A stretch of DNA of 64,000 nt from positions 377,077 to 441,076 of the forward strand of contig NZ_ML974128.1 of NCBI RefSeq assembly GCF_004765815.2, read 5' to 3'. The position numbers and the translations under genes were made by a program. Shown in pieces: positions 7,887 through 16,450 of this stretch. Position 1 is the first letter of the stretch, and every line of letters begins with the position of its first letter. This DNA is from Halorussus salinus. GTDB lineage: Archaea > Halobacteriota > Halobacteria > Halobacteriales > Haladaptataceae. The notes beneath the pieces were generated by a model, which saw nothing but the letters and a program-made list of their open reading frames with translations, ran no database searches and was not told where the DNA came from.

Positions 7887-10874
7887 CTATTCCACCTCGG
7901 AGGGTCGCGGCCGGTTCTCGAACAGCGAGGAGAACAGTTTTCGCTCGATTCGGCGCACGTGGTCGTAGAACGCGGTGTGAGAGATGTCCAACATCTCGGC
8001 GACCTCCCGGCCGGTCACGTCGCGCTTCGAGTCGAAGAACCCCGCGTGGTAGGCCATCTGGGCGACCTCTAACTGTCGCTCGGTGAGGTCGTCTACGAGT
8101 CGCCCGGTCCGTCCTCGCGTGTCCAGCGCCCGCGTCCGCTCGCGCTGTGCGACCGGTTCGGCGGCGTCGTAGGTGTTCGAGACCACCTCGTCTATCGAGC
8201 GCGTCGTCACCGAGTCGGGCACGTCCACGGTCAGCGAGATACCCTCCGGAGTCGCCTCGAAGTGCCGGAGGAGTGCCCCGTGGTCGGCCAGCGCGGCGGT
8301 CACGAACTCCCCGCGCAGTCGGAGGCCGACCAGTCCGCCCTCGTCGGTCTCCCGAATCGACTCCGCGTCCGCGACGCCGACGGACTCGTCGGCCGCCGCG
8401 ACCACGCCGTCGAGGGGCGCGCCCGCGACGGTGGCGAACACGAGCGTCGTCCCGTCGTCGCCCGTCACGTCGCCCTCGACCGCTATCGTCGCGCCGGTCT
8501 CGCTGGCGAGGCGCGCGAGGAGGGCGCTCGGGTCGGCGACCCGGTATTCGAGTTCGACCACCGTGTCGCTCTGGAGGGCTTCCTTGCGCTGGACCGCGTT
8601 GATGGCCGACGCCACGGTGTCGCCGAGTTCCCGGAGGACCGACCGGACCATCTCGTCGAAGGCGTCGGGATGGTCGGCGTAGACGGTCAGCGTCCCGAAC
8701 AGCACGTCGTCGTAGACCAGCGGAATCGACAGCACCGACTGGAAGTCCCGCGAGACCGCCTCCTTGCCCCACCGGCCGGTCCGGAGGTGTTCGGCGACGT
8801 TCGAGACGAGCGTCGCCTCCCGACGCTCGGCGGTCCGGACGCTCGGTTCGACGGTCTCGGGGTCGCCGTCGAACTCGAAGGGCACGCCGTCGAGGTACCC
8901 CTGCTCGGCCCCGGCCCACGTCCGGGGTCGGAGCGTCCGGTCCAGCGCGGTCGTCCCGCCGATCCACGCGAACCGGAAGCGGTCGTCGGCGGTCAGTCGC
9001 TCGCAGACGGCGGCCTCTATCTGTTCGCGGGACTCCGCGCCGACGAGGGCTTGGTCTATCTCGCGGATGAACTCGTTGACCCGGTTGAGTTGCGAGAGCC
9101 GCTCGTTCTGGCGCTGGAGTCGCCGGTCGCGCTCCCGGAGTTCGCCGTCGCGCTCCACCCGGTCGAACGCCGCCTCGGTCGTCGCGGCCAGCAGTTCGGC
9201 GACCTCCTCGGCCACCTCGTCGAAGGTCTCGTCGGCGGCGGCCGCCACGAAGACCCCGTGGTCGCCCAGCGGCACGGCGACGTAATCGCCGAGCGTCGAG
9301 AACGGCGACCGAGGAGCGCGGTCGGTCCGGGTCGCCGAGTCGGTTCGGTCGATGCGGTCGGTCCGGCCTGCGGTGTCGAGTCGGTTCCCGCGACCCGTCC
9401 GCCCTTCGCGGTCGCACGTCCGGGTCTCGTCCTCCACGAAGGCGCGGGTGACGGGGCTGTCGCGGTCGAGGCGCAACTCCGGGAGCGTCCCCACGAGGTC
9501 GGCGAACTTCTCGGAGACCGCGGTCGGATAGAGGACGTTCTCGTCGCGGTCGAATCGGTAGAGCGCCGCGGCGGCGGCGGGCAGTATCGAGGCGGCGTCC
9601 GACACCACGCGGTCGGCGATTTCGGATTTCGTCTCGGCGTACAGCAGGCCCCGACTGGTTCGGTGGAGTTGGGTGAGCGCCCGCTCGCGCTGTTTGCGCT
9701 TCGTGATGTCGCGGCAACTGTAGAGGGTCGTCCCGCCCTGAATCGAGACCTGCCGGACGTTGACCAGCAGGGTGTGTTCCCGGCCCTCCTCGTCGGTCGC
9801 GGTACACTCGATGTTGGTCAGCACGCCCTCGGCGTCGAGTCGGTCGGGGTCGAAGAGGTCCTCGCCCAGTAGCTCGTCGATGGTCCCGAGGTCGTGTATC
9901 TCCTCGGCACTGTAGCCGAAGATGAAGTGGACGTTCGGGCAGACGTAGGTGAACTCGCCGTCGTCGTCGGTGACCAACACGGTGTCGGTCATGTTGTTCA
10001 GCGTGACGCGGTGCAACTCCTCGGACTCGCGCAGTTCCTCCTCCAGTCGGACGCGCTCGGCGACCTCCCGGCCAGCGACGACGAGGCGGTCCACGTCGCC
10101 GCTCTCGTCCGCGACGGGTCGAATCGTGAACTCGAATCTGGCTCCGTCGTTCCCTCCAGCCCTCTCGCCGCTCGCTCCGCCAACGCCCTCGCCGTCTCTA
10201 CTACTGCCCGGCAGTCCGGCCTCGAACTCGGCGTACTCCCCGCTCCGGGCGCGGTGAACCGCTCGCTGGAGGTCCCGCGACGAGTCGTCGGTCCACGGGA
10301 GTCCCCAGAACCGCTTGCCGAGGAGGGTCTCCTCGTCTCGCCCGAGGGCGTCGAGCGCGCCCCGATTCAGTCGGACGACGGTCCCGTCGGCGTCGAGGAC
10401 CGCGCCGAACTGGCCCGGCGTGGCGAAAAACGACTCGAACTGGTCGGCGCGCTCGCGCCGTCGCCGCCGGTCGGCTCCTCGTTCTATCGCCTCTCGGCAC
10501 CGCCGCCGGACCGTCTCGCCGTCGGCGTCCGCTGGCACGTAGTCGGTGACGCCCGCCGCGATGGCGTCGCTGGCGAGCGATTCGCTCCCGTCGGCCGGAG
10601 CCAACACGACGGGCAAGTCGGTGCTGTGCGACCCGAGCGCGTCCAACAGGTCCAGACCGGTCGCGCCGTCGAGTCGTCCGGCGCTCACCACGCAATCGAC
10701 CGCGGCGCGTCGGTCGGTCGCGCTCGACACGGCCTCCTCGACCGTCGAGACGGTCCGCACGGCGAACTCCTCGTCCGCGGCGAACGCCGGACGCAACCGT
10801 TCGCGCCACTCCTCCGGTCCCGCGAGGAGGACGCGGCGTCGGTCGGCGGATTGCGATGCCCGAATCGTATCCAT
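7887..10874 (-). CDS. multi-domain PAS/GAF sensor with bacterioopsin-activator HTH
   Basis: A 995-residue cytoplasmic regulator. Residues 13-130 resemble a response-regulator receiver, but the phospho-acceptor position reads CVVSAGRLDG, with Ala65 where aspartate is expected. Two PAS-type sensor domains follow (about 145-275 and 285-400), then two GAF-like domains (about 410-575 and 595-755). The C-terminal third is a bacterioopsin-activator-type domain ending in an HTH_10 helix-turn-helix (LTERQLEVAQMAYHAGFFDSKRD, then EMLDISHTAFYDHVRRIERK). It probably senses redox, light or a small ligand and controls transcription. The start at 10874 leaves a 92-base divergent promoter shared with the FMN reductase gene. 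Targets are unknown. Confidence 0.9.
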   Translation of the reverse strand: MDTIRASQSADRRRVLLAGPEEWRERLRPAFAADEEFAVRTVSTVEEAVSSATDRRAAVDCVVSAGRLDGATGLDLLDALGSHSTDLPVVLAPADGSESLASDAIAAGVTDYVPADADGETVRRRCREAIERGADRRRRRERADQFESFFATPGQFGAVLDADGTVVRLNRGALDALGRDEETLLGKRFWGLPWTDDSSRDLQRAVHRARSGEYAEFEAGLPGSSRDGEGVGGASGERAGGNDGARFEFTIRPVADESGDVDRLVVAGREVAERVRLEEELRESEELHRVTLNNMTDTVLVTDDDGEFTYVCPNVHFIFGYSAEEIHDLGTIDELLGEDLFDPDRLDAEGVLTNIECTATDEEGREHTLLVNVRQVSIQGGTTLYSCRDITKRKQRERALTQLHRTSRGLLYAETKSEIADRVVSDAASILPAAAAALYRFDRDENVLYPTAVSEKFADLVGTLPELRLDRDSPVTRAFVEDETRTCDREGRTGRGNRLDTAGRTDRIDRTDSATRTDRAPRSPFSTLGDYVAVPLGDHGVFVAAAADETFDEVAEEVAELLAATTEAAFDRVERDGELRERDRRLQRQNERLSQLNRVNEFIREIDQALVGAESREQIEAAVCERLTADDRFRFAWIGGTTALDRTLRPRTWAGAEQGYLDGVPFEFDGDPETVEPSVRTAERREATLVSNVAEHLRTGRWGKEAVSRDFQSVLSIPLVYDDVLFGTLTVYADHPDAFDEMVRSVLRELGDTVASAINAVQRKEALQSDTVVELEYRVADPSALLARLASETGATIAVEGDVTGDDGTTLVFATVAGAPLDGVVAAADESVGVADAESIRETDEGGLVGLRLRGEFVTAALADHGALLRHFEATPEGISLTVDVPDSVTTRSIDEVVSNTYDAAEPVAQRERTRALDTRGRTGRLVDDLTERQLEVAQMAYHAGFFDSKRDVTGREVAEMLDISHTAFYDHVRRIERKLFSSLFENRPRPSEVE

Positions 10875-10966
10875 CGGCGCGACGTAGCGGGCGGCAAAAT
10901 AAGAGTCTTCGCTGTCGCGGGTGCCCGTCACGAACCTATTTGTCGCTCGCTTCCGACGGGAGGGGT

Positions 10967-11554
10967 ATGCCGGACACGCCACACGTCGTTGCGGTCTGCG
11001 GCAGTCTTCGAGACGAGAGCGTCACCAGAGTCGCGCTCGACACCGCGCTCGACGCCGCCGAGGAGGAAGGCGGCGAGACCGACCTCCTCGACCTGCGCGA
11101 GTACGACCTGCCCGCCTACGACCCGGACGTGGACGACGAGGAGGCGGGCGACGCGGCCCGACTCGCCCGCGCTATCCGAGAGGCCGACGCCATCCTGCTC
11201 GGGTCGCCGATGTACCACGGGTCGTACTCCTCGGTGCTGAAGACCGCGCTGGACTACTGCGGGTTCGACGAGTTCGAACACAAGACCGTGGGCCTGCTGG
11301 CGGTCTCTGGCGGGAGTTTCCCCATCACGGCGCTCGAACACCTCCGGTCGGTCTGTCGCGCGCTCGACGCATGGGTCCTGCCTCATCAGGCCGCGGTCCC
11401 GCGCTCGCACTCGGCGGTCCGAGACGGGGCGTTCACCGACGACGACGTGGCCGAGCGCGTCCGGGAACTCGGCCGCGAGGTCGTCGGCTACGCCAACATC
11501 GAACCGTGTCCGCCGACGATGGAGAGCGAGGAGAACGTCGGCGCGGTTGACTGA
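10967..11554 (+). CDS. NADPH-dependent FMN reductase family protein
   Basis: A 195-residue flavodoxin-like reductase. The N-terminus has VVAVCGSLRDESVT (FMN phosphate-binding loop), followed by AILLGSPMYHGSYSSVLKTALDY, the flavin-binding signature of the family. It should transfer electrons from NADPH to FMN, quinones or azo-type acceptors. The start at 10967 was taken over the upstream in-frame codons because MPDTPHVVAVCGS places the first beta strand correctly. It is divergent from the large PAS/GAF regulator, which may control it (inference from position only). Confidence 0.9.
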   Translation: MPDTPHVVAVCGSLRDESVTRVALDTALDAAEEEGGETDLLDLREYDLPAYDPDVDDEEAGDAARLARAIREADAILLGSPMYHGSYSSVLKTALDYCGFDEFEHKTVGLLAVSGGSFPITALEHLRSVCRALDAWVLPHQAAVPRSHSAVRDGAFTDDDVAERVRELGREVVGYANIEPCPPTMESEENVGAVD

Positions 11555-11619
11555 GGTTTACAGCGACCATCCCTGCCCCTTCCGCAGGTCCCTTCCCCGT
11601 GGTCGCCCTCGATGTGGGT

Positions 11620-12639
11620 ATGTCCGAAACTAACCGCAAGTATCTGCTAGCGAAGCGCCCCGACGGCAAACCCGACCGCGACACTTTCGAACTGGCCGAA
11701 GAGGACGTTCCGGACCCGGCCCCCGGCGAGGTGCTGGTTCGGACGCTCTACCTCTCGGTGGACCCCTACATGCGCGGCCGGATGGACGCCGGGGAGTCGT
11801 ACGCCGACCCGTGGGCGGTCGGCGACCCGCTCCGGGGCGGCGTGGTCGGCGAAGTCGTGGAATCGAACGGCGCGGGCTTCGAGGAGGGCGAAGTCGTGGC
11901 TGGCGACCTCCAGTGGGCCGACTACGCGACGGCGCGGGGGAGCGACCTCCAGTCGGTGAACCCCGACCTCGCGCCGGTCTCGACCGCGCTCGGCGTCCTC
12001 GGGATGCCGGGCCGGACCGCCTACTTCGGCACCCGCGAGGTCGCCCGACCGAACGCTGGTGACACCTTCGTCGTGACAGGCGCGGCGGGGGCAGTCGGCT
12101 CGGTCGCGGGCCAAATCGCCAAGCAGTCGGGCGCTCGCGTCGTCGGCTTCGCGGGGTCCGACGAGAAAGTCGAATTCCTCGAAGACGAACTGGGCTTCGA
12201 CGCCGGAATCAACTACAAGACGACCGACGACTACGGCGCGGCGCTTGACGAGGCCGCCCCCGAGGGTGTAGACAGCTACTTCGACAACGTTGGCGGCCCG
12301 ATTACGGACGCCGTCTTCTCGAAACTCAACGTGGACGCCCGAGTCGCGGTCTGCGGCCAGATTTCGATGTACAACGCCGAGGAGATGCCGACCGGCCCCC
12401 GAAAGCTCGGCAAACTCATCGAGAGCCGAGCGACCGTCGAGGGCTTCCTCGTCTCGGACTTCGCGCCGCGATTCGAGCAGGCGACCCGACAGCTCGGCGA
12501 GTGGGTCGCCGAGGGCGAGATTCAGTACCGCGAGACCGTGACCGAGGGCTTGGAGAACGCGCCCGACGCCTTCCTCGGACTCTTCGAGGGCGAGAACATC
12601 GGCAAACAGCTCGTACAGGTCGGCGAGCGCGAGGAGTGA
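11620..12639 (+). CDS. zinc-independent MDR oxidoreductase (CurA/prostaglandin-reductase-like)
   Basis: A 339-residue NADP-dependent medium-chain dehydrogenase/reductase lacking the zinc ligands of alcohol dehydrogenase. It has the family motif LYLSVDPYMRGRM, the GMPGRTAYFG segment, and the nucleotide-binding VTGAAGAVGSVAGQIAKQSGARVVG. Members reduce the double bond of 2-alkenals, 2-alkenones or prostaglandin-like substrates. The start at MSETNRKYLLA (11620) matches family alignments; an in-frame codon 21 bases upstream is less likely. The physiological substrate is unknown. It converges on the cinA-like gene, with one base between the stop codons. Confidence 0.92.
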   Translation: MSETNRKYLLAKRPDGKPDRDTFELAEEDVPDPAPGEVLVRTLYLSVDPYMRGRMDAGESYADPWAVGDPLRGGVVGEVVESNGAGFEEGEVVAGDLQWADYATARGSDLQSVNPDLAPVSTALGVLGMPGRTAYFGTREVARPNAGDTFVVTGAAGAVGSVAGQIAKQSGARVVGFAGSDEKVEFLEDELGFDAGINYKTTDDYGAALDEAAPEGVDSYFDNVGGPITDAVFSKLNVDARVAVCGQISMYNAEEMPTGPRKLGKLIESRATVEGFLVSDFAPRFEQATRQLGEWVAEGEIQYRETVTEGLENAPDAFLGLFEGENIGKQLVQVGEREE

Positions 12640-12640
12640 C

Positions 12641-13375
12641 TTACTCTTCGGCGACGACCTCGACGCGCTCGCGCAACCACGCCGCGGCCGCCGCGACCGC
12701 CTCGGGGTCCGAGCCGGACACCTTGAGGCGATTTCGCTCGTCGGTGGCGGGGTAGCTCCCGACGGTCACGTCGAACTCCTCGCGCACGCCAGCCACCGCG
12801 TCCAGCAGGGACGCTTCGGGTTGGGGCGTGTAAAGCGTCCGCGAAACCACGTCGCCGCCGAACTCGTCGGCGACCTGCTCGAACAGCGCCCGCATCTCCG
12901 CCGGGACGCCCGGAAAGGCGTAGACGTTCCCGAGGACGCACCCCGGACACAGCCCCTCTGGATTCACGAGCGGTCGGCTCCCGTCGGGGAGCGCGGCCCA
13001 CGCGTCCACGTCGAGGTCGAGGTCGTGGGCCGCTACCTCCTCGGGGTTCTCGTCGCGGTACGCCGCCACGGTCGCTATCACGTCCTCGCGCACGGCGTCG
13101 TCCACCACGAGGTCGCGGTCGAACGCGTCGGCGACGGCGTCGGCGGTCACGTCGTCGTGGGTGCCCCCGAGACCGCCGGTCACGACCACCGCGTCGAACT
13201 CCTCGGCCCACTCTCGGACGGTCTCGGCGACGAGTTGCCGGTCGTCGGGTATGGTCAGGATGCGCGCGACCGTCGCGCCAGCGTCGGTGAGTCGGCCCGC
13301 GAGCCACGTCGCGTTCGCGTTCTCGGTGTCGCCCGCCAACACTTCGTCGCCGACGGTGAGGATAGCGACTTCCAT
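12641..13375 (-). CDS. CinA-like molybdopterin-binding domain protein
   Basis: A 244-residue protein of the MoCF-biosynthesis/CinA N-terminal family. It begins MEVAILTVGDEVLAGDTENANATWLAGRL and has the VVVTGGLGGTHDDVTADAVA block typical of the fold. Bacterial CinA relatives hydrolyse ADP-ribose or pterin-like nucleotides, and the archaeal stand-alone form has no settled function. The C-terminal deamidase domain found in bacterial CinA (PncC) is absent. Confidence 0.88.
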   Translation of the reverse strand: MEVAILTVGDEVLAGDTENANATWLAGRLTDAGATVARILTIPDDRQLVAETVREWAEEFDAVVVTGGLGGTHDDVTADAVADAFDRDLVVDDAVREDVIATVAAYRDENPEEVAAHDLDLDVDAWAALPDGSRPLVNPEGLCPGCVLGNVYAFPGVPAEMRALFEQVADEFGGDVVSRTLYTPQPEASLLDAVAGVREEFDVTVGSYPATDERNRLKVSGSDPEAVAAAAAWLRERVEVVAEE

Positions 13376-13535
13376 CGGGCGAAGGGAGGTCGGCCGCGGA
13401 CAAAAGGGGCGCGGCCGGGGACCGATAGTCTCCTCGTGATTGCTTCTCCGAAGGTTAGCCCCGCGATCGTCACGAAAAGCGACAGTAAACGATATTTTAC
13501 TCCGCCCCGTTATTTAGCGGTGAGAAGGTGGTAGC

Positions 13536-13661
13536 ATGCCTGTCGTCCCGCACTACCCCTCCGACGAACCCGACCACGACAGAGAGGCACCGGACTTCGG
13601 AGAAATCGTAGACGAGATTCTGGACCGCGACGACCCATCGCCGAGACCGTCGGGGGCGTGA
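13536..13661 (+). CDS. acidic 41-residue micro-protein
   Basis: ATG at 13536 opens a 41-codon frame reading MPVVPHYPSDEPDHDREA and ending DDPSPRPSGA. It is rich in Asp, Glu and Pro, as haloarchaeal proteins are. AGGTGG lies 6 bases upstream of the ATG and matches the archaeal ribosome-binding consensus. An AT-rich TATTTAG element lies about 25 bases upstream. These support a real small gene. No function is suggested. Confidence 0.55.
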   Translation: MPVVPHYPSDEPDHDREAPDFGEIVDEILDRDDPSPRPSGA

Positions 13662-13784
13662 CCGGTTTTCCACTCGTGTTTAGTCGTAAATCCGGCCGGA
13701 CAGCAAACGAAACGAGTTTCGGACCGTAGCCAGCGACCGGCGCTTGGGGTCGTACTGCCCGTAAATCCCCGCTAGGGGATATTT

Positions 13785-13883
13785 TTAGGCCAGTACTCCG
13801 CCGACCGTGATGAGGAACCCGAGAATGCCTGCCACGGCGGCAGTCACTTCGAGCCACCACTTCAACGCGCTCTTCGCTGGCAT
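13785..13883 (-). CDS. 32-residue single-span membrane peptide
   Basis: A 33-codon frame on the minus strand begins MPAKSALKWWLEVTAAVAG and continues with a hydrophobic run to GGVLA. It has a lysine/tryptophan-rich head and one membrane span of about 20 residues. The 17 bases before its ATG belong to a 21-base element that recurs 142 bases upstream (14022-14042). Possible roles are a toxin-like or membrane-regulatory peptide, but this is speculation. Confidence 0.5.
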   Translation of the reverse strand: MPAKSALKWWLEVTAAVAGILGFLITVGGVLA

Positions 13884-14042
13884 TTGGACCTGCCGAGGCG
13901 CGTTGCCTCGGCGAGAGTGACTATATAAACTAAAAACTTAAAAATTGTCATATTCTTCTCCTGTCGAGCGCCGTTTCGGTTAGACGATGGATTTTTACCA
14001 GTAGTCGTCGTACTAACACTCGCATTTGGACCTGTCGAGGCG
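13880..14042. repeat. 21-base direct repeat pair in an AT-rich gap
   Basis: Copies at 13880-13900 and 14022-14042 share GCATTTGGACCTG, then C or T, then CGAGGCG: 20 of 21 bases identical, 142 bases apart. Each copy contains the ATG and leader of a small minus-strand frame (32 and 25 codons). The DNA between is AT-rich (ACTAAAAACTTAAAAATT near 13930). The rest of the 306-base gap 13884-14189 shows only the thymidine kinase promoter region. Directly after the second copy, GCGGGTGCGATTTCCGT can fold like a degenerate tRNA T-arm. Confidence 0.7.
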
Positions 14043-14189
14043 GGTGCGATTTCCGTCGCAACCGTCTTCGATTTTCGCGGAACTGTACCCCTTCTGCCGA
14101 CCTCCGTAGAAATATCGTTCTGTCGCGGGAAATTTCTCACCGACCCGAATCGGCAATCCTTTTGACGCTCCTGTGAGCGCGGAACGGAC

Positions 14190-14774
14190 ATGCACAAGAT
14201 AACGAACAGCGGGTGGGTCGAAGTCGTCACCGGCTGTATGTTCTCGGGGAAGACCGAGGAGCTTCTGCGGCGACTCCGCCGGGCCGAAATCGCCGGGCAG
14301 GAGGTCGCGGCGTTCAAGCCAGCGTTGGACGACCGGTACGGCGAGGGCACCGTGGGGTCGCACAACGGCCGCCAGTGGGACGCGACGGTCGTGGACCCCG
14401 AGGAGGGCGTCTGGGACATCCCCGAGGAACTGAACGGCGAGGAGGTCGTCGCCATCGACGAGGCGAACTTCTTCTCGGCGGAGTTGGTCGAGGTCTGCGA
14501 ACTCCTCGCGGACGACGACCGGCGCGTGGTCGTCTCGGGCACCGACCAGACGTTCCGGGGCGAACCCTTCGAACCACTGCCGCGGTTGGTCGCGCTGGCG
14601 GAGTACGTGGACAAGTATCAGGCCATCTGCGCGCAGTGTGGCGAACCCGCGACCCGGAACCAGCGACTCGTGGACGGCGAACCGGCCCACGTCGACGACC
14701 CGACCATCGTGGTCGGTGCCGACGAGTCCTACGAAGCGCGATGTCGGAACTGTCATACCCTCCGGACCGACTAG
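14190..14774 (+). CDS. tdk: thymidine kinase (type II)
   Basis: A 194-residue type II thymidine kinase, phosphorylating thymidine with ATP in pyrimidine salvage. The P-loop GCMFSGKT is at residues 15-22, the Walker B-like VVAIDEANFF near 87-96, and the lasso-type zinc site is made by CAQCG and CRNCH near the C-terminus. The thymidine-binding region is around TIVVGADESYEARC. Length and motif order are normal. The next gene starts 9 bases after its stop, so the two may be co-transcribed. Confidence 0.95.
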   Translation: MHKITNSGWVEVVTGCMFSGKTEELLRRLRRAEIAGQEVAAFKPALDDRYGEGTVGSHNGRQWDATVVDPEEGVWDIPEELNGEEVVAIDEANFFSAELVEVCELLADDDRRVVVSGTDQTFRGEPFEPLPRLVALAEYVDKYQAICAQCGEPATRNQRLVDGEPAHVDDPTIVVGADESYEARCRNCHTLRTD

Positions 14775-14783
14775 AGTCGAATA

Positions 14784-15437
14784 ATGACCCAGTGGGTCGA
14801 GAACCCGACCGGCGGGCGCGACCGCGGTCCCGCGGCGCTCGCTCGCGCGTGGCTGGAAGTCCTCACCAGTCCCCGGCGATTCTTCGAGCGCGGCATCGCG
14901 CCGGGCGACCAAGCGCCGGGACTCGTGTTCGCCATGACGGTCGTCCTGCTGGAGGAGGCCACCCGGTTCGCGCTGGTCCCCGGCGCGGCACCCTCCATCG
15001 GCGGCCGCCCCGCGCTCGCGGCGCTGTTCGGTCTCGCGCTCGTCACCGTGTTCGTCGCGCCCGCGGCCCTCCACCTGACTGGGGCGCTCCAGACGGTCCT
15101 GCTGATGGCGACGGTACGGGACCGCGCGGGCACCAGCGAGACGGTGCAGGTCATCGCTTACGCGACCGCACCGTGCGTCTTTGCGGGGATTCCCTCGCCG
15201 ACGCTCCGGGCTGCGTGCGCCGTCTACGGCGCGGTCCTGTTCTTCGTTGGCCTCCGGACGGTCCACGAGACGACGACGCTCCGGGCGCTCGTCGCGGGCG
15301 CGATTCCGGCCGCGATAGTGTTCGGCTACGCCTTCCGCGGGTTCGCGGCGCTCGGCGAAATCGCCGTCTGGACCGCCAGCGAGGTCTGTCTCCGTGTTCC
15401 GGAAGTCGGCGCACAGGTCTGTCTCCCGCTCGGCTGA
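14784..15437 (+). CDS. Yip1-family multi-pass membrane protein
   Basis: A 217-residue integral membrane protein. The N-terminal ARAWLEVLTSPRRFFERGIAPGDQAPGLVFAM is the hallmark of the haloarchaeal YIP1 family, which has about five membrane spans. In eukaryotes, Yip1 proteins act in membrane trafficking. The archaeal role is unknown. The gene lies 9 bases downstream of tdk. Confidence 0.85.
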   Translation: MTQWVENPTGGRDRGPAALARAWLEVLTSPRRFFERGIAPGDQAPGLVFAMTVVLLEEATRFALVPGAAPSIGGRPALAALFGLALVTVFVAPAALHLTGALQTVLLMATVRDRAGTSETVQVIAYATAPCVFAGIPSPTLRAACAVYGAVLFFVGLRTVHETTTLRALVAGAIPAAIVFGYAFRGFAALGEIAVWTASEVCLRVPEVGAQVCLPLG

Positions 15438-15540
15438 TACGGGACGACAGCACAAATCTCGTCTTCGGTCGGCGGGCGAGCGATAAGCGGACTGACTTAA
15501 TTTAACAATCGTTATCAGGGTCCTTTCGCTTTACTCGCGT

Positions 15541-15729
15541 ATGGCCTCCCCGTTCGAAAATCCGGCCCTCCGATACGGCATCGCGCTCGTCAACGTCGCA
15601 ATCCTCGTAGGCATCGCCTTCGTCTTCCTCGACGGAACGATGCGATGGCTCGTGCTGGGCATCGCCGTCCTCGACCTCCTCGTCGTTCCGCGAGTCCTGA
15701 AGATGAGCGCAGAACAGAACGCCGCCTGA
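15541..15729 (+). CDS. 62-residue membrane protein
   Basis: A short protein with two hydrophobic spans (about residues 11-29 and 33-51) linked by DGTMRW, and a hydrophilic tail. Upstream, TTAATTTAAC at about 15499 is a good TATA candidate. Similar short DUF-type membrane proteins are common in haloarchaea. No function is evident. Confidence 0.75.
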   Translation: MASPFENPALRYGIALVNVAILVGIAFVFLDGTMRWLVLGIAVLDLLVVPRVLKMSAEQNAA

Positions 15730-15786
15730 CGGTTCGTCCCTCCTCGACTCGGCTACTTATAAGACGTTTCGACCCGAAGGGCGTTC

Positions 15787-16050
15787 ATGCTCAATCTCAT
15801 CCTCGACGACTTCATGGTCGAGTTGAAGGACGGAGCCATCAAGAACGTCGGCCCCTCGAACAAGTCCGGGACCGCGAAACTCTTCGACGTGGAGTCGGCC
15901 GAGGCCCGCGAGTTCGGGGACAAGCGCGTGAAACTCGTCTGCGAGGACGGCGAGGGTAACGAGGTACAGGTCGCGCTCTTCCCCGAACAGGTCCGCGACA
16001 TCGCGGACGACATCGAAGCGATGGAAGACGACAGTCCGGTCTTCGAGTAG
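15787..16050 (+). CDS. conserved haloarchaeal hypothetical protein
   Basis: An 87-residue soluble acidic protein, MLNLILDDFMVELKDGAIKN, with alternating beta-strand-like segments (KRVKLVCEDGEGNEVQVALFPEQ) and an acidic tail. No motif is recognised. It is preceded by TACTTATAAGACG, a TATA-like element about 30 bases before the ATG. Confidence 0.75.
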   Translation: MLNLILDDFMVELKDGAIKNVGPSNKSGTAKLFDVESAEAREFGDKRVKLVCEDGEGNEVQVALFPEQVRDIADDIEAMEDDSPVFE

Positions 16051-16142
16051 GTCGTTCGGGAATCGACTCGCGGTTTGCGACCGCCCTGATATTCAAATAA
16101 TGCGGTCAAGTTTAAAGTCCTCGCGCGTCTCAATCCGATGGG

Positions 16143-16382
16143 ATGGGACACGACGAGGCCGACGATTCACACGACCACGAGGAGCCCCGGAAGGGCGACC
16201 ACTACCAGCACCGGGACGGGACCGACGAAATCGTCTTCGCCGCCGAGGAGGGCCACGTCCTGACGATTCGGGAGTACCCGCGCGTCGAGGACTTCGCGCA
16301 GGCGGTCGCCGACGCCGAGTACGCGGGCACCCACGAGGGAGTCGCAGACCTGCCGGGCGCGGAGGCGTTCGAAGACGACTAA
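16143..16382 (+). CDS. histidine-rich small haloarchaeal protein
   Basis: A 79-residue protein with an N-terminal His/Asp/Glu-rich stretch (MGHDEADDSHDHEEPRKGDH) that might bind metal, followed by HVLTIREYPRVEDFAQAVADAEYAG, a conserved-looking domain. TTTAAAG at about 16111 could be its TATA box. The start might also be the out-of-frame ATG five bases upstream, but only this frame stays open. Function is unknown. Confidence 0.7.
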   Translation: MGHDEADDSHDHEEPRKGDHYQHRDGTDEIVFAAEEGHVLTIREYPRVEDFAQAVADAEYAGTHEGVADLPGAEAFEDD

Positions 16383-16450
16383 TTTGAGTCAGTTCGCCGG
16401 GGCAGTTTCGACAACAGTTTTAGGCCGGGGCTATATTTCTCGCGTATAAG

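Noticed and set aside
7819-9807. A 662-codon arginine-rich frame on the minus strand
   Set aside because: It overlaps the PAS/GAF regulator in another frame and is extremely Arg/Pro-rich, the usual sign of a GC-driven false frame.
14022-14056. Possible tRNA gene
   Set aside because: Only a T-arm-like hairpin with two wobble pairs and a non-consensus TGCGATT loop is visible. No matching acceptor stem or anticodon arm was found upstream.
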